Shown here piece by piece: positions 9,243 to 18,012 of a stretch of 64,000 nucleotides of DNA. How positions within the stretch are numbered: the first letter of the stretch is position 1; every line of letters starts with the position of its first letter. A program made the position numbers and the translations under genes. Origin of the DNA: Candidatus Rokuibacteriota bacterium (GTDB taxonomy: Bacteria > Methylomirabilota > Methylomirabilia > Rokubacteriales > CSP1-6). The stretch covers positions 28,806 to 92,805 of the forward strand of contig JACPCW010000074.1 in the NCBI GenBank assembly GCA_016184365.1. The letters are read 5' to 3'. The notes below the pieces were generated by a model that saw only the letters and a program-made list of their open reading frames with translations, ran no database searches and had not been told where the DNA came from.

Positions 9243-9836
9243 TTACAGCCCGCGGATTCCGCGGGCCCACGCAGGGATTGGCGGGCGGCGAACGGTCACC
9301 TGGCCGTCCGTGGAGACCGCGACGAGGCGATACGGGTCGTCGGCGGAGCTGTTGTCGAACAGGAACGCCTCGTCGACGAGCTCGATCGCAGCCCGGAGAT
9401 TCTTCAACGTCCGCGGAAACCGCGCGCGCAGCTTCGCGTCCGGCACGTCGTGTCCGCCCTGCGCGACCCGCTGCATCACGCGCGCGATCGAGAGCGCGGG
9501 GCTTTCGAGGCCGATGAAGATCAGAACGACGACGAATCCCCGGGCGCGCGCCGAGCGGAGCAATCCGAGCTTCGCGCCCGCCGGGTCCGAGAACACCGTC
9601 TCCGTGCAGAACGCCATCTGCGCCTGGACGAAGGCGGTCCGAAGCTGCTCGGCCGCGGCGAATGCGCGCCGGTCGACGTCACCGGCAGGTGCCGTCGGAT
9701 CCGCCGCGCGCAACGCCGCCGCCACACGATCGGCGTTGACGTACGGCAGGCCGAGATCGGCCAGGTACCGCTCGAAGAACGTGGACTTGCCCGACCCGTT
9801 GGGTCCGGCGAGAAAGATCAGAACCGGCGCAGTCAG
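9243..9836 (-). CDS. Zeta-toxin-like P-loop kinase
   Basis: Reading from a CTG at 9836, the protein has 197 residues. It shows a Walker A motif GPNGSGKST (11-19), NADR, a CTETVFS segment and a hydrophobic strand VVLIFIGL, all as in zeta/PezT-family toxins that phosphorylate UDP-sugar precursors. No ATG, GTG or TTG exists in this frame upstream of the Walker A motif; the CTG sits in a CTGA overlap with the stop of the ParD-like gene, exactly where a coupled start is expected. Starting at the internal GTG (9725) would remove the P-loop. It forms a two-gene operon with the upstream antitoxin-like gene. The kinase fold is clear; toxicity is inferred. Confidence 0.75.
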   Translation of the reverse strand: MTAPVLIFLAGPNGSGKSTFFERYLADLGLPYVNADRVAAALRAADPTAPAGDVDRRAFAAAEQLRTAFVQAQMAFCTETVFSDPAGAKLGLLRSARARGFVVVLIFIGLESPALSIARVMQRVAQGGHDVPDAKLRARFPRTLKNLRAAIELVDEAFLFDNSSADDPYRLVAVSTDGQVTVRRPPIPAWARGIRGL

Positions 9837-10294
9837 GCGGTTCGCCGCCCCGGGCGCTTCGGCCGCCGCGACACCTTGCGAGCCGCGATCTTCAGCGCCG
9901 GCGGATCCGCGACGAACCGGCGACCTTCGAGATGGCCCGGCGTCCGGGTGCCGTCAGGCTCGATCTGGACGAGCTTGCCGGGATACGCCGGATCCGTCGT
10001 GTAGATCGGCGTCCCGGCGGCACGGATCCGCGCCTTGACGTCCTCGCGGCGCGCGTCGTCCGCGACGGCCGCGAGCAGCGCGTGCACCTCGTCGTGCGGG
10101 ACATGAGCCGGCACCGGCAGCGACTCGCCAGCGCGCTTGAGCGCGAGCACGTCGCGGTAGGCCATCATCGCCTCGACGGCCCGGCCGAGCGTCGCCCAGT
10201 GCTCGATCTGCGCCGTCGCCGAGCGATACGTGCCCTGCGCTTCTTCCTTCGCCAGCGCCAGGAGCCGATCCGAGACTTTTACCGGCGATGCCAT
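9833..10294 (-). CDS. ParD-like antitoxin paired with zeta toxin
   Basis: A 153-residue protein with N-terminal MASPVKVSDRLLALAKEEAQ..RSATAQIEHWATLGRAVE, typical of ParD-like antitoxins that accompany type II modules. The rest is helical and ends in a basic tail (RKVSRRPKRPGRRTA). ATG 10294 has a GGAGG ribosome site close upstream; the same frame is open much further upstream but only as antisense of the MFS gene. The stop overlaps the CTG start of the zeta-like gene. Two tandem inverted repeats at 10309-10346 lie just before it and are probably its own operator. It probably binds and neutralises the kinase and represses the operon. Confidence 0.8.
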   Translation of the reverse strand: MASPVKVSDRLLALAKEEAQGTYRSATAQIEHWATLGRAVEAMMAYRDVLALKRAGESLPVPAHVPHDEVHALLAAVADDARREDVKARIRAAGTPIYTTDPAYPGKLVQIEPDGTRTPGHLEGRRFVADPPALKIAARKVSRRPKRPGRRTA

Positions 10295-10308
10295 GTCGGC
10301 CTCCGTGT

Positions 10309-10346
10309 GGTAGCCCGTTGCTACCTCATGGTAGCACTTTACTACC
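10309..10346 (-). promoter_or_regulatory. Tandem inverted repeats, probable autoregulatory operator of the zeta module
   Basis: GGTAGC-N5-GCTACC (10309-10325, perfect) is followed 21 bp on by GGTAGC-N5-ACTACC (10330-10346, one mismatch). The two repeats start 21 bp apart, two helical turns. They lie 15-52 bases upstream of the ParD-like start codon, the usual place for antitoxin binding. Confidence 0.6.
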
Positions 10347-10362
10347 GCCGGGCCGCGACGGC

Positions 10363-11574
10363 TCACCCGAGCGCCCGGCGCGGCGACGCGAGCCAGAAGC
10401 ACGCCGTGCCCGCGGCGCAGCAGGCCACCGCGATCAGGAACGCCACGCGATACGTCCCGGTCACGTCGAACATCGCGCCCGCGAACCACGGGCCGAGCGC
10501 GCCACCGATCCCGTTCCCGACCGACATGTACCCGTAGATCGCGCCGAAGCGGCGGCCGGGGAACCGCTGGGCGGCGATCGCGGTGATGATCGGACCGCGC
10601 GCGCCGAAGCCGAGACCGAAGAGCACGCCGTAGACGTACAGCGCCGCGACGTGGGGCCAGACCTCGATCGAGAGGAGCGCGAGCGTTCCCGCCGCCGTGC
10701 AGCCGTAGGACATCGCCGCCGCTTCGACGCGGCCGACGCGATCCGCCGCGAACCCGAACACGATGCGGCCGACGATCGACATCAACCCCGTGATCCCGAA
10801 GATGCCCGCGACGAACAGCGGGTCGTAGCCGTGATCGACGGCGAAGGCGACCTGGTGCGTGATCACGGGAAAGACGGCGAGCGGCGTGAACACGTAGGCG
10901 GCGAAGAGCGCCCAGAACGCCCGCGTCCGCATGGCCGCGCGCACGTCGATGTCGGGCCGCGGAGGCAGCGCGTCGGCGCGCGGCACCCCGCGCGCCGTGC
11001 CCGCCGGGGCTTCTCGGACACCGAACCAGACGATCGGCATCAGGATCGCCAGGGTGCCCACACCGAGCGCGAGATAGGCGTACCGCCAGCCGTAGTGGAC
11101 GATGAGCCACTGCGCGAGCGGCCCGAGCGTCAGCACGCCGACGCCCATGCCGGAAAAGACGAGGCCCATCATGCTCGCCTGCCGGTGCGCGAACCATTGC
11201 GCGACGAGCGCGCCGCTCGGCACCTGGCCGACCGCGCAGAGCCCCACGGCGGTGAGCACGCCGACGACGAGATAGAGATGCCAGAGCGACGTGATCCGGC
11301 TGGCGAGCACGCACGCGATGCCGAGCACGAGCGCCCCGGCCACGATGATCCGCCGCGGGCCGACGCGATCGACCAGGCCGCCGACGCCCGGCGACAGCAC
11401 GCCCTGCACGATGGCGGAGATCGAAAACGCGCCCGCGGCCACGCCGCGCGACCAGCCGAATTCCGCGAGCAGCGGGACGAGGAAGACGGAGAACGAAAAC
11501 TGCAGGCCGTTCGCGAACCCCATCGTCAGCCACGCGCTGACGACCATGAAGGCGGCGGACGCGCGTGGCGGCAC
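10363..11574 (-). CDS. MFS transporter (monocarboxylate/oxalate-type)
   Basis: A 403-residue integral membrane protein with about 12 hydrophobic segments, from FMVVSAWLTMGFANGLQFSF to FLIAVACCAAGTACFW. The loop after TM2 has GGLVDRVGPRR, a variant of the MFS G-x-x-x-D-R-x-G-R-R signature, and a second copy FAADRVGR follows TM8. The pattern resembles oxalate/formate and monocarboxylate MFS families. I chose GTG 11574, 14 bases after the hyuB stop; the internal ATG at 11547 is an alternative. It probably imports a substrate for the hydantoinase-type enzyme encoded by hyuBA directly upstream in the same direction. Confidence 0.85.
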   Translation of the reverse strand: MPPRASAAFMVVSAWLTMGFANGLQFSFSVFLVPLLAEFGWSRGVAAGAFSISAIVQGVLSPGVGGLVDRVGPRRIIVAGALVLGIACVLASRITSLWHLYLVVGVLTAVGLCAVGQVPSGALVAQWFAHRQASMMGLVFSGMGVGVLTLGPLAQWLIVHYGWRYAYLALGVGTLAILMPIVWFGVREAPAGTARGVPRADALPPRPDIDVRAAMRTRAFWALFAAYVFTPLAVFPVITHQVAFAVDHGYDPLFVAGIFGITGLMSIVGRIVFGFAADRVGRVEAAAMSYGCTAAGTLALLSIEVWPHVAALYVYGVLFGLGFGARGPIITAIAAQRFPGRRFGAIYGYMSVGNGIGGALGPWFAGAMFDVTGTYRVAFLIAVACCAAGTACFWLASPRRALG

Positions 11575-11587
11575 GTGGCGGGGCGCG

Positions 11588-13366
11588 CTACGCGCGCGGG
11601 TCGGAACCGCGGGCGCTGCGCAGCGCTCGCGTCGCGTCGGCGTCGACGTCGAGCGTGACCGGATCGATGGCGACGCCGTGCTCGCGTCGCGCGTAGTCGA
11701 CGGTGATCTTGTCGTCGCGCACGTCGGCCGCAACGCGCGCGGGGTCGCGCGCGAACGGATCCCCGTGGCCGCCGCCGCCCGGCTGGTCGTGCTGGACGAC
11801 GTCGCCGCGCCGCAGCACCATCGCGAACTTCGCCGGCATGTCGCGCTCGTCGGGGCCGGGATTCAGGACGTTCCGCGTGCCACGCGCGGGCTGGCCGCCG
11901 GCGAGGCCGTACGGCCGGAACGCCATCCGATCGGACCTGAGCTGCAGCGTGGCCTCGTCGTTCAGCAGCGTGTAGCGCCGGCGCAGCCCGAGACCGCCGC
12001 GCCACCGGCCGGCGCCGCACGAATCCGGGATGAACCCGTACTCGTCGATGCGGATCGGATGCTGCGCCTCGAGCACTTCGACGGGTGCGTTCGACATGTT
12101 CTGCGAGGGGTTCGTGACCGCTTCCATCCCGTCGCGGTCCGGCCGGCCGCCCCACGCGCCGGTGATCATGTCGACCAGCACGAACGGCTTCCGCGCCGCC
12201 GTGAGGCCGCCGATCGACAGCACGGTGTTGCCGCCCTCGCCCGCGGCCGGGACGCGATCCGGCAGCGCCTGCGCGAGCGCGCCGAGCACGACGTCGAGCA
12301 TGCGGTAACCGGTCAGCGCGCGCGCGGCGCACGCGCCCGGCAGTCGTGGGTTGAGCACGGTGCCCTCGGGCGCGACGACGTCGATGCACCGGAAGACGCC
12401 GGCGTTGTTCGGCACGTCCTGGCGCAGCACCGAGCGCACCGACAGGTACGTGCACGACTTCGTGAACGACAGCGTCGAGTTCAGCGCGGCTCGCACCTGC
12501 GGCGCGCTGCCCGTCCAGTCGCACGTGAGATGCCCGTCCGCGTGCACCGTGATCGCCACCGTCAGCGGCACGGGCGCGTCGCTCAAGCCGTCGCTGTCGA
12601 GGTAGTCGGTGAAGCGATACGTGCCCTGCGGCCAGCGCGCGATCTCGGCGCGGGTGACGCGCTCGGCGTAATCGAGCAGGTCGGTCATGTACGCGCGGAC
12701 CGTGTCGCGGCCGTACCGCGCGAAGAGCCTGCCCAGCTCGCGCTCGCCCACCTTGCACGCGGCGTACTCCGCATCGAGATCGCCGAGCACGCGATCGGGC
12801 ACGCGCACGTTCTTCTCGATGATGCGCCGCATCGTGCGGCTCGGCACGCCGCGCTCGTAGAACTTCACCGGCGGGATGCGCAAGCCCTCCTGGTAGATCT
12901 CGGTGGAGTCGCTCGCGTTCGAGCCGGGCACGCGTCCGCCCATGTCGGTCTGGTGGCCGATCACGACGGTGAACGCCTCGATCCGGCCGTCGACGAACAC
13001 CGGCATGAAGAGGAAGACGTCCGGGATGTGCATGCCGCCTTCGTACGGGTCGTTCATCATCACGACGTCGCCGGGATGGAGATCGCCGCGAAACTCGCGC
13101 CGCACGCTCTGCATCGCGTCCGGCACCGCGCCGAGATGCTGCGCGATGGTCTTCGCCTGCGCGATCAGCACGCCGTCGGCGTCGCAGAGCGCGGCCGAAT
13201 AGTCCATGACGTCCTTGATGATCTCGGAGCGCGCGGTGCGAATGACGGAATACGCCATGTCGTCGACGATGGCGTCGAGCGCGCTCTTGATGACGGCGAA
13301 GGTGATGGGATCGCGACGCCCCGGCAAAGCCGTGGCGCGCCTCGAGGTTGACTCGGGATCTCTCAT
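11588..13366 (-). CDS. hyuB: Hydantoinase B/oxoprolinase family protein
   Basis: A 592-residue HyuB-type subunit, close to the family's usual length. Recognisable segments are DPITFAVIKSALDAIVDDMA at the N-terminus, AKTIAQHLGAVPDA, GDVVMMNDPYEGGMHIPD and the glycine-rich GGGGHGDPF near the end. HyuA and HyuB together hydrolyse cyclic imides (hydantoins, 5-oxoproline) or carboxylate ketones in an ATP-dependent way. ATG overlaps the stop of hyuA (ATGA), so the two subunits are made together. The region from 13367 to 15481 in this frame is antisense or shadow and was not included. Confidence 0.9.
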   Translation of the reverse strand: MRDPESTSRRATALPGRRDPITFAVIKSALDAIVDDMAYSVIRTARSEIIKDVMDYSAALCDADGVLIAQAKTIAQHLGAVPDAMQSVRREFRGDLHPGDVVMMNDPYEGGMHIPDVFLFMPVFVDGRIEAFTVVIGHQTDMGGRVPGSNASDSTEIYQEGLRIPPVKFYERGVPSRTMRRIIEKNVRVPDRVLGDLDAEYAACKVGERELGRLFARYGRDTVRAYMTDLLDYAERVTRAEIARWPQGTYRFTDYLDSDGLSDAPVPLTVAITVHADGHLTCDWTGSAPQVRAALNSTLSFTKSCTYLSVRSVLRQDVPNNAGVFRCIDVVAPEGTVLNPRLPGACAARALTGYRMLDVVLGALAQALPDRVPAAGEGGNTVLSIGGLTAARKPFVLVDMITGAWGGRPDRDGMEAVTNPSQNMSNAPVEVLEAQHPIRIDEYGFIPDSCGAGRWRGGLGLRRRYTLLNDEATLQLRSDRMAFRPYGLAGGQPARGTRNVLNPGPDERDMPAKFAMVLRRGDVVQHDQPGGGGHGDPFARDPARVAADVRDDKITVDYARREHGVAIDPVTLDVDADATRALRSARGSDPRA

Positions 13367-15471
13367 CGGACGAGCACGAGGTTGCCGAAGGCATCGCGCG
13401 CGATCGTCGCCTCCGGTGGCACGACGACCGTCGAATCGTAGCTTTCGACGACGAGCGGTCCCGGCCGCGCGGTCGTGCCGACGTCCGCGCGTCCGATCAC
13501 CGGCGTCTCGATCGGCGCCGCGCCCCGCCGGAAATGCACGGGCCGGGTGCGCGCCGCCGTCGAGGGCTCGTCCGCGACACCGACCGCCCGGAAATCGAGA
13601 CGCCGGTCGCTCAGCCCGCGGGCGACCAGGCGGACGTTGACGAGCTCGAGCGCCTCGTCGCTCGCGTAGCCGTACGTCGCTTCGTATTCCGTCTGAAACG
13701 CGTCGCGCAGCGCGCCGAGCCGCGCGGCATCGAGCGTTCCGCCGGGGAGCGGGACGATGAGCTCCGACGCCTGGCCGGCGTAGCGCAGGTCGGCCTGCGG
13801 CTCGAGCCGCGTGCGCGCGTCGTCGTATCCCTCCGCCGCCAGCGTCGCCACGGCCTCGCGGCGCAGCCCGGCGAGGCGCTCGCGCGCACGCTCGAGGGCG
13901 CCGGCATCGCCGAGCAGGCCGCCGGCGGCGCGGACGAAGTGGTGCTCGACGTCGCTGGCCAGCATGCCCACGGCGGTGAAGACACCGGGCGACACCGGAA
14001 CGAGCACGCGGCGGATCTCGAGCGCCGCGGCGACGTCGCACGCGTGGACCGGCCCGCTGCCGCCGAACGCGACCAGCGTGAAGTCGCGCGGATCGCGACC
14101 GCGCTCGATCGTCACCGCGCGGATCGCGCGCGCCATGCTCGCGTTCGCGACGTCGCGGACGCCGTGCGCGGCCTCGACGACGGACAGCCCGAGCGGCCGC
14201 GCGACGTGCCGCGTGATCGCGTCGCGCGCCAGGTCCGCGCGCAGCTTCAGCCGGCCGCCCGCGAGCTGCTCCGGATTGAGATAGCCGAGCACGACGTTCG
14301 CATCGGTGATCGTCGGCGTGTCGCCGCCGATGCCATAGCAGGCCGGTCCCGGTCGTGCGCCCGCCGATCTCGGACCGACGCGCAGCAGGCCGCCGTCGTC
14401 GATCCACGCGATCGATCCGGCACCGGTCCCGACTTCCGCGAGGTCGATCGCCGGCACTTTCAGCATCACGCCGCCGGCCTTGATGAAGCGGCTCGACGTG
14501 CTGATGCCTTCGCGGAACTCGTACTCGGTCGTGAGCGCCGGCCGGCCGTGCTCGACGAGCGCGGCCTTGGCCGTCGTGCCGCCCATGTCGAACACGATCA
14601 GGTTCGGCTCGTCGATCGCGACGCCGAGCCGCGCGGCGCCGGCGACGCCGGCGGCCGGTCCCGAGCCGACGACGAACGCCGGCCGCTCCGCCGCCTGGCG
14701 GGCGCCCATCACGCCGCCGTTCGACGCGACGACGAGCAGCGGCGCGTCGATGCCGAGGCGCTTCAGACTCGCCGCGAGGGTGTCGAGATACCGGCGCATC
14801 ACGGGCAGGAGATACGCGTTCGCGACGGTCGTGCTCGTGCGCTCGTATTCCTTGATCTCCGGCAGCACGGCGTACGAGGCGGTGACGTCGACGTCCGGGA
14901 AGCGGTCGCGCACGAGACGCTCGGCCTCCCGCTCGTGCGCGGGATTCGCGTAGCTGTTGATGAAGCAGATCGCGATCGAGCGGATCCGCGCCTCGACGAG
15001 GTGCTGCGCGGCCGCGACCACCCCATCGCGATCGAGCGGACGCACGATCGAGCCGTCCGCCGCGATGCGCTCGTCGACTTCGCGCCGATGGCGCCGCGGC
15101 ACGAGCGGCGGCGGCTTGACCCACGTGAGGTCGTAGAGGTCGGGCGTGCGCACCCGTCCGATCTCGAGCACGTCGCGAAAGCCGCGCGTGGTGATCAGTC
15201 CGGTGGCCGGGCCGGTCTTCTGCAGCACGGCATTGGACGCGACGGTCGTGCCGTGCACGATCTCCCGGACGTCGCCCGCGGCGACGCCCGCGACGCGCAG
15301 CAACTCGGCGAGACCGTCGACCACGGCGACGCCGGGATCGTCCGGCGTCGACGACACCTTGCTGACGCGGAGCGAGCCGTCGGGAAGCGCGAGCACGATG
15401 TCCGTGAACGTGCCGCCGATGTCGACGCCGACACGCGGCGCGACACGCGTGACGCGCGGCTTCGTGATCAT
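13363..15471 (-). CDS. hyuA: Hydantoinase A/oxoprolinase family protein
   Basis: A 702-residue ATP-binding subunit of the hydantoinase/oxoprolinase/acetone carboxylase superfamily. It begins MITKPRVTRVAPRVGVDIGG, the first phosphate-binding element of the ASKHA fold, and has VHGTTVASNAVLQ, VFDMGGTTAK and FGGSGPVHA. An upstream ATG at 15489 is equally possible; neither has a strong ribosome site. It forms an operon with hyuB and an MFS transporter. Whether it acts on a hydantoin, a lactam or another substrate cannot be decided from sequence. Confidence 0.9.
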   Translation of the reverse strand: MITKPRVTRVAPRVGVDIGGTFTDIVLALPDGSLRVSKVSSTPDDPGVAVVDGLAELLRVAGVAAGDVREIVHGTTVASNAVLQKTGPATGLITTRGFRDVLEIGRVRTPDLYDLTWVKPPPLVPRRHRREVDERIAADGSIVRPLDRDGVVAAAQHLVEARIRSIAICFINSYANPAHEREAERLVRDRFPDVDVTASYAVLPEIKEYERTSTTVANAYLLPVMRRYLDTLAASLKRLGIDAPLLVVASNGGVMGARQAAERPAFVVGSGPAAGVAGAARLGVAIDEPNLIVFDMGGTTAKAALVEHGRPALTTEYEFREGISTSSRFIKAGGVMLKVPAIDLAEVGTGAGSIAWIDDGGLLRVGPRSAGARPGPACYGIGGDTPTITDANVVLGYLNPEQLAGGRLKLRADLARDAITRHVARPLGLSVVEAAHGVRDVANASMARAIRAVTIERGRDPRDFTLVAFGGSGPVHACDVAAALEIRRVLVPVSPGVFTAVGMLASDVEHHFVRAAGGLLGDAGALERARERLAGLRREAVATLAAEGYDDARTRLEPQADLRYAGQASELIVPLPGGTLDAARLGALRDAFQTEYEATYGYASDEALELVNVRLVARGLSDRRLDFRAVGVADEPSTAARTRPVHFRRGAAPIETPVIGRADVGTTARPGPLVVESYDSTVVVPPEATIARDAFGNLVLVR

Positions 15472-15546
15472 GTCGGTGCACTGTATCATCGGCGCTCGTG
15501 TCCGCTCGGCACGCGACGCCAGAGCCGCCGTACGCGTGGGCTGCCG

Positions 15547-15858
15547 GTGCTCTACGTGCTGAGCGCGCTCTTCGGGCTCGGCTTCAGCGGCGTGATGACG
15601 TCGATCTGGGTGTCGCTCCGCGAGCTCGTGCCGCCGCGCGTGGCAGCGACGTCGCTGGCGACCGTCGTGATGTTCGCGTGGATGGGCATGGGCTTCGGCG
15701 GCTGGTACGGCGGCCACGTCTTCGACATGACGGGCGGCTACACGCACTCGTATGCGCACGCCGTCGTGAGCGGCGTCGTCAACGTCGCGATCGTCGCCGC
15801 GCTCGTGCGGCACGTCGGCCGCGCGCGCGCGGCACTGGTTGCGCACCCTGCGGCCTGA
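15547..15858 (+). pseudogene. C-terminal fragment of an MFS transporter
   Basis: The reading frame encodes about 103 residues (LYVLSALFGLGFSGVMTSIW ... GGWYGGHVFDMTGGYTHSY) matching the last three to four transmembrane helices of a 12-helix MFS carrier of the same general type as the one at 10.4-11.6 kb. The sequence before it reaches the divergent hyuA start within 60 bases, so eight or more helices are missing and no ribosome site is seen. It is most likely a remnant left when the hyu operon was placed here. Confidence 0.6.
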
Positions 15859-15993
15859 CATGGCGAAGTGGTCCTTTACCGCCTCGCGGCGCCACACTCA
15901 ACGAACCTCGCGGAACGGCGTGCGGGCGAGCCCGCTGCGGCCGCCGTGGGCGGGACCGTTGACCAATTCCGCGAGACTCATGAGCGTGCGCTG

Positions 15994-17217
15994 ATGCATC
16001 GTACCCGCCTCATGGCGACGCTGTTCGTCGCCCAGGTCTGCGGCAGCACCGGCCACTCGATGAGCCTCGCCGTCGGCAGCATCATCGCGGCCGAGATCAC
16101 CGGCACGAACGTCTGGTCCGGACTGCCCGTCGCGATCGGCTCCGTGGGCACCGCGCTCGCCAGCTGGCCGCTCGCGCGCCTGATGGGGAGGTTCGGACGG
16201 CGTCCGGGGCTGGCGCTCGGTTACGGGCTCGCGGTCATCGGCGCGGCGGGCGGCATGGCCGGCGTCATCGCCGGGAGCTTCGCCGTCATGCTCGTCGGCA
16301 TGGCGCTCTTCGGCATCGCGAACACATCGAACCTGCTCGCGCGCTACGCCGCCGCCGACATCACGCCGGTCACCGAGCGCGGCCGCGCGATGGGGCTGAT
16401 CGTCTGGGGCTCGACGGCGGGGTCGATCATCGGACCGAACCTGATGGGCCTCGCGGTCCAGGCCGGCAGGCACGTCGATCTCAGTCCGGCCGGCAGCGCG
16501 TTCCTGATCAGCATCGCGGGCTACGGGCTCGCGATGATCCTCGTGCAGATCTTCCTGCGCCCGGATCCGCTGCTCATCGCGCGCGAGATGCAGGCGCGCG
16601 TCGCGACCGACCGCGCGCCCGCCGCCGCGCGGGAGTTCTGGACGATCGCGCGCGAGCCGCGCGTGCGCGTCGCGCTCGGCGCACTGACGCTCGGCCAGTT
16701 CGTCATGATCGCGACCACGTCGACGTCACCGCTCTATCTCCACGACCAGGGCCACGCGGTCGGCGTGATCGGCATCGCGGTGTCGATGCACCTGGCCGGG
16801 ATGTACGTCGCGTCGCCGCTGTCCGGCTGGCTGAGCGACCGGTTCGGGCGCATGCCCGTCATCATCGCCGGCGGCGTCGGGCTCATCGGCGCGGTGCTGC
16901 TCGCCGGCTTCGTGCCCGGCCATCAGGGCGCGCTCGTCATCTTCGGCCTGTTCCTGAACGGGATCGGCTGGAACCTCTCGTTCGTCGCCGGCAGCGCCCT
17001 CCTCACGGATGCGCTCGCGCCGACGGAGCGCGCATCCGTGCAGGGACTCGCGGACCTGGCCCTCGGGATGTCGGGGGCGCTCGGCAGCACGGTCGGCGGC
17101 ATGATCCTCGGCACGCTCGGCTTCACGGTGCTGAACGCCGCCAGCGCGGTCCTGGTCGTCGGCTCGCTATTCGCGCTGCGATTCGCGCGCCGGCCGGTCC
17201 GGCTGACGACCGCCTGA
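15994..17217 (+). CDS. MFS transporter
   Basis: A 407-residue carrier with 12 predicted helices. The loop after TM2 carries RLMGRFGRRPG and the equivalent loop after TM8 WLSDRFGRMP, both close to the MFS signature. A short cytoplasmic segment REMQARVATDRAPAAAREFW separates the two halves. ATG 15994 (MHRTRLMATLF) was chosen; 16012 is an in-frame alternative. The substrate is unknown; drug/proton antiport is common for this architecture. It stands alone, facing a convergent zinc-ribbon gene 17 bases after its stop. Confidence 0.85.
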   Translation: MHRTRLMATLFVAQVCGSTGHSMSLAVGSIIAAEITGTNVWSGLPVAIGSVGTALASWPLARLMGRFGRRPGLALGYGLAVIGAAGGMAGVIAGSFAVMLVGMALFGIANTSNLLARYAAADITPVTERGRAMGLIVWGSTAGSIIGPNLMGLAVQAGRHVDLSPAGSAFLISIAGYGLAMILVQIFLRPDPLLIAREMQARVATDRAPAAAREFWTIAREPRVRVALGALTLGQFVMIATTSTSPLYLHDQGHAVGVIGIAVSMHLAGMYVASPLSGWLSDRFGRMPVIIAGGVGLIGAVLLAGFVPGHQGALVIFGLFLNGIGWNLSFVAGSALLTDALAPTERASVQGLADLALGMSGALGSTVGGMILGTLGFTVLNAASAVLVVGSLFALRFARRPVRLTTA

Positions 17218-17234
17218 GCGGTCCTCGGGCGAGT

Positions 17235-17456
17235 TCAGGCAAGCACGAGCGCGACCTCGTCACGCCGCTCGGCCTCGGACAGGCGCAACAGTTCCTTCCT
17301 CCGATGCAGGAGGTCGCACATCAGGCGATTGGTGATCGCCCATCCGGCCTCGCTGTCCCGCTGGCTCGCACACCAGTGGTGGAGCGCGTCATCCGTCGCG
17401 TCCGTCTCCAGGGTGATCGCGTTGCCGCACATCGCGCATGTCATCGTTGCCCCCAT
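17235..17456 (-). CDS. Small zinc-binding protein, hypothetical
   Basis: A 73-residue protein, MGATMTCAMCGNAITLETDA, with one CxxC pair and a later HHWC that could complete a zinc site. The C-terminal half is charged and helical (LLHRRKELLRLSEAERRDEV). Its start overlaps the end of the next minus-strand gene by 16 bases, so they form a pair. No family is recognised; a zinc-ribbon regulator or adaptor is plausible. Confidence 0.55.
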   Translation of the reverse strand: MGATMTCAMCGNAITLETDATDDALHHWCASQRDSEAGWAITNRLMCDLLHRRKELLRLSEAERRDEVALVLA

Positions 17457-17665
17457 ACCCCGCCGAGAGCGAGGCCCGAGAGGAGCATCACAACCGCCGC
17501 ACCGCAGTAGGAGCATCGCCCGTCCGCGCACCGATGGCACTTCAGGCGCACGTCGCAGCCGCACACCGAGCACCGTGGCTGGAGGGGCGCCACCGAGCGC
17601 TGACGGAGCCTTCGACGCTCTGCGACCGGCGTCCCGGTCAGCCCAGGAGGAGAAGTTCTGTCCAT
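17441..17665 (-). CDS. Small double zinc-ribbon membrane protein, hypothetical
   Basis: A 74-residue protein with three CxxC pairs in CSVCGCDVRLKCHRCADGRC followed by SYC, then one hydrophobic helix (GAAVVMLLSGLALGGVWG). This resembles small zinc-ribbon proteins anchored in the membrane. ATG 17665 follows a GAGGGAGAGGGG stretch and is preferred to an upstream ATG at 17713. It is co-transcribed with the zinc protein whose start it overlaps. Confidence 0.5.
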   Translation of the reverse strand: MDRTSPPGLTGTPVAERRRLRQRSVAPLQPRCSVCGCDVRLKCHRCADGRCSYCGAAVVMLLSGLALGGVWGQR

Positions 17666-18012
17666 CGTGCGTCGCCCCCTCTCCCTCTCGTTCTGCCCGA
17701 CTCCGCAATGCAAGAAGAGCGCCCAACCGCGCCGTATAGAGAAATCGATGAGTTATGACGGCGTGCCATGAACGCCTGGGTGATTGCTTGACGGACGGCC
17801 GGATCGATCTGGCACGTCGTCGACGTCTTGCGCAGGAGCCGATCCGCAGCACGGACCACTCGACGGCGCCCGCGCCGGCGCCCGCATCCCGGTCGGTCGG
17901 ATGGTGTACTATTCGAGTGGTACAGATTCCGTGCTCTGGCGATCCCGTCGGTCGTGCGCGTCCGCCGCCGCGCTCGCACGTGGTGTCCGGTTTCCCTCTC
18001 CAGAAAGGCGGC
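17666..18012 (+). promoter_or_regulatory. Intergenic region with island operator site 1 upstream of the glucan synthase gene
   Basis: This 347-base stretch separates the divergent zinc-ribbon genes from the giant glucan synthase gene; no convincing gene is seen. At 17904-17925 lies GTGTA-N12-TACAG, the same 5-12-5 inverted repeat found at the other island promoters. By alignment with the groES promoter, the -10 would be TGGTAC (17918-17923), inside the operator, with a weak -35. Sixteen of 19 bases from TGTAC onward match the groES site. It argues for a leader of roughly 80 bases before TTG 18013. Confidence 0.65.

Noticed and set aside
9244..10004. Continuation of the caspase/FGE frame
   Set aside because: It is antisense to the zeta and ParD-like genes and has no FGE sequence beyond 9240.
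17755..18012. Upstream extension of the glucan synthase frame to an ATG at 17755
   Set aside because: It would place the operator and promoter inside the coding region and adds residues without family support; TTG 18013 has a ribosome site and the expected N-terminus.
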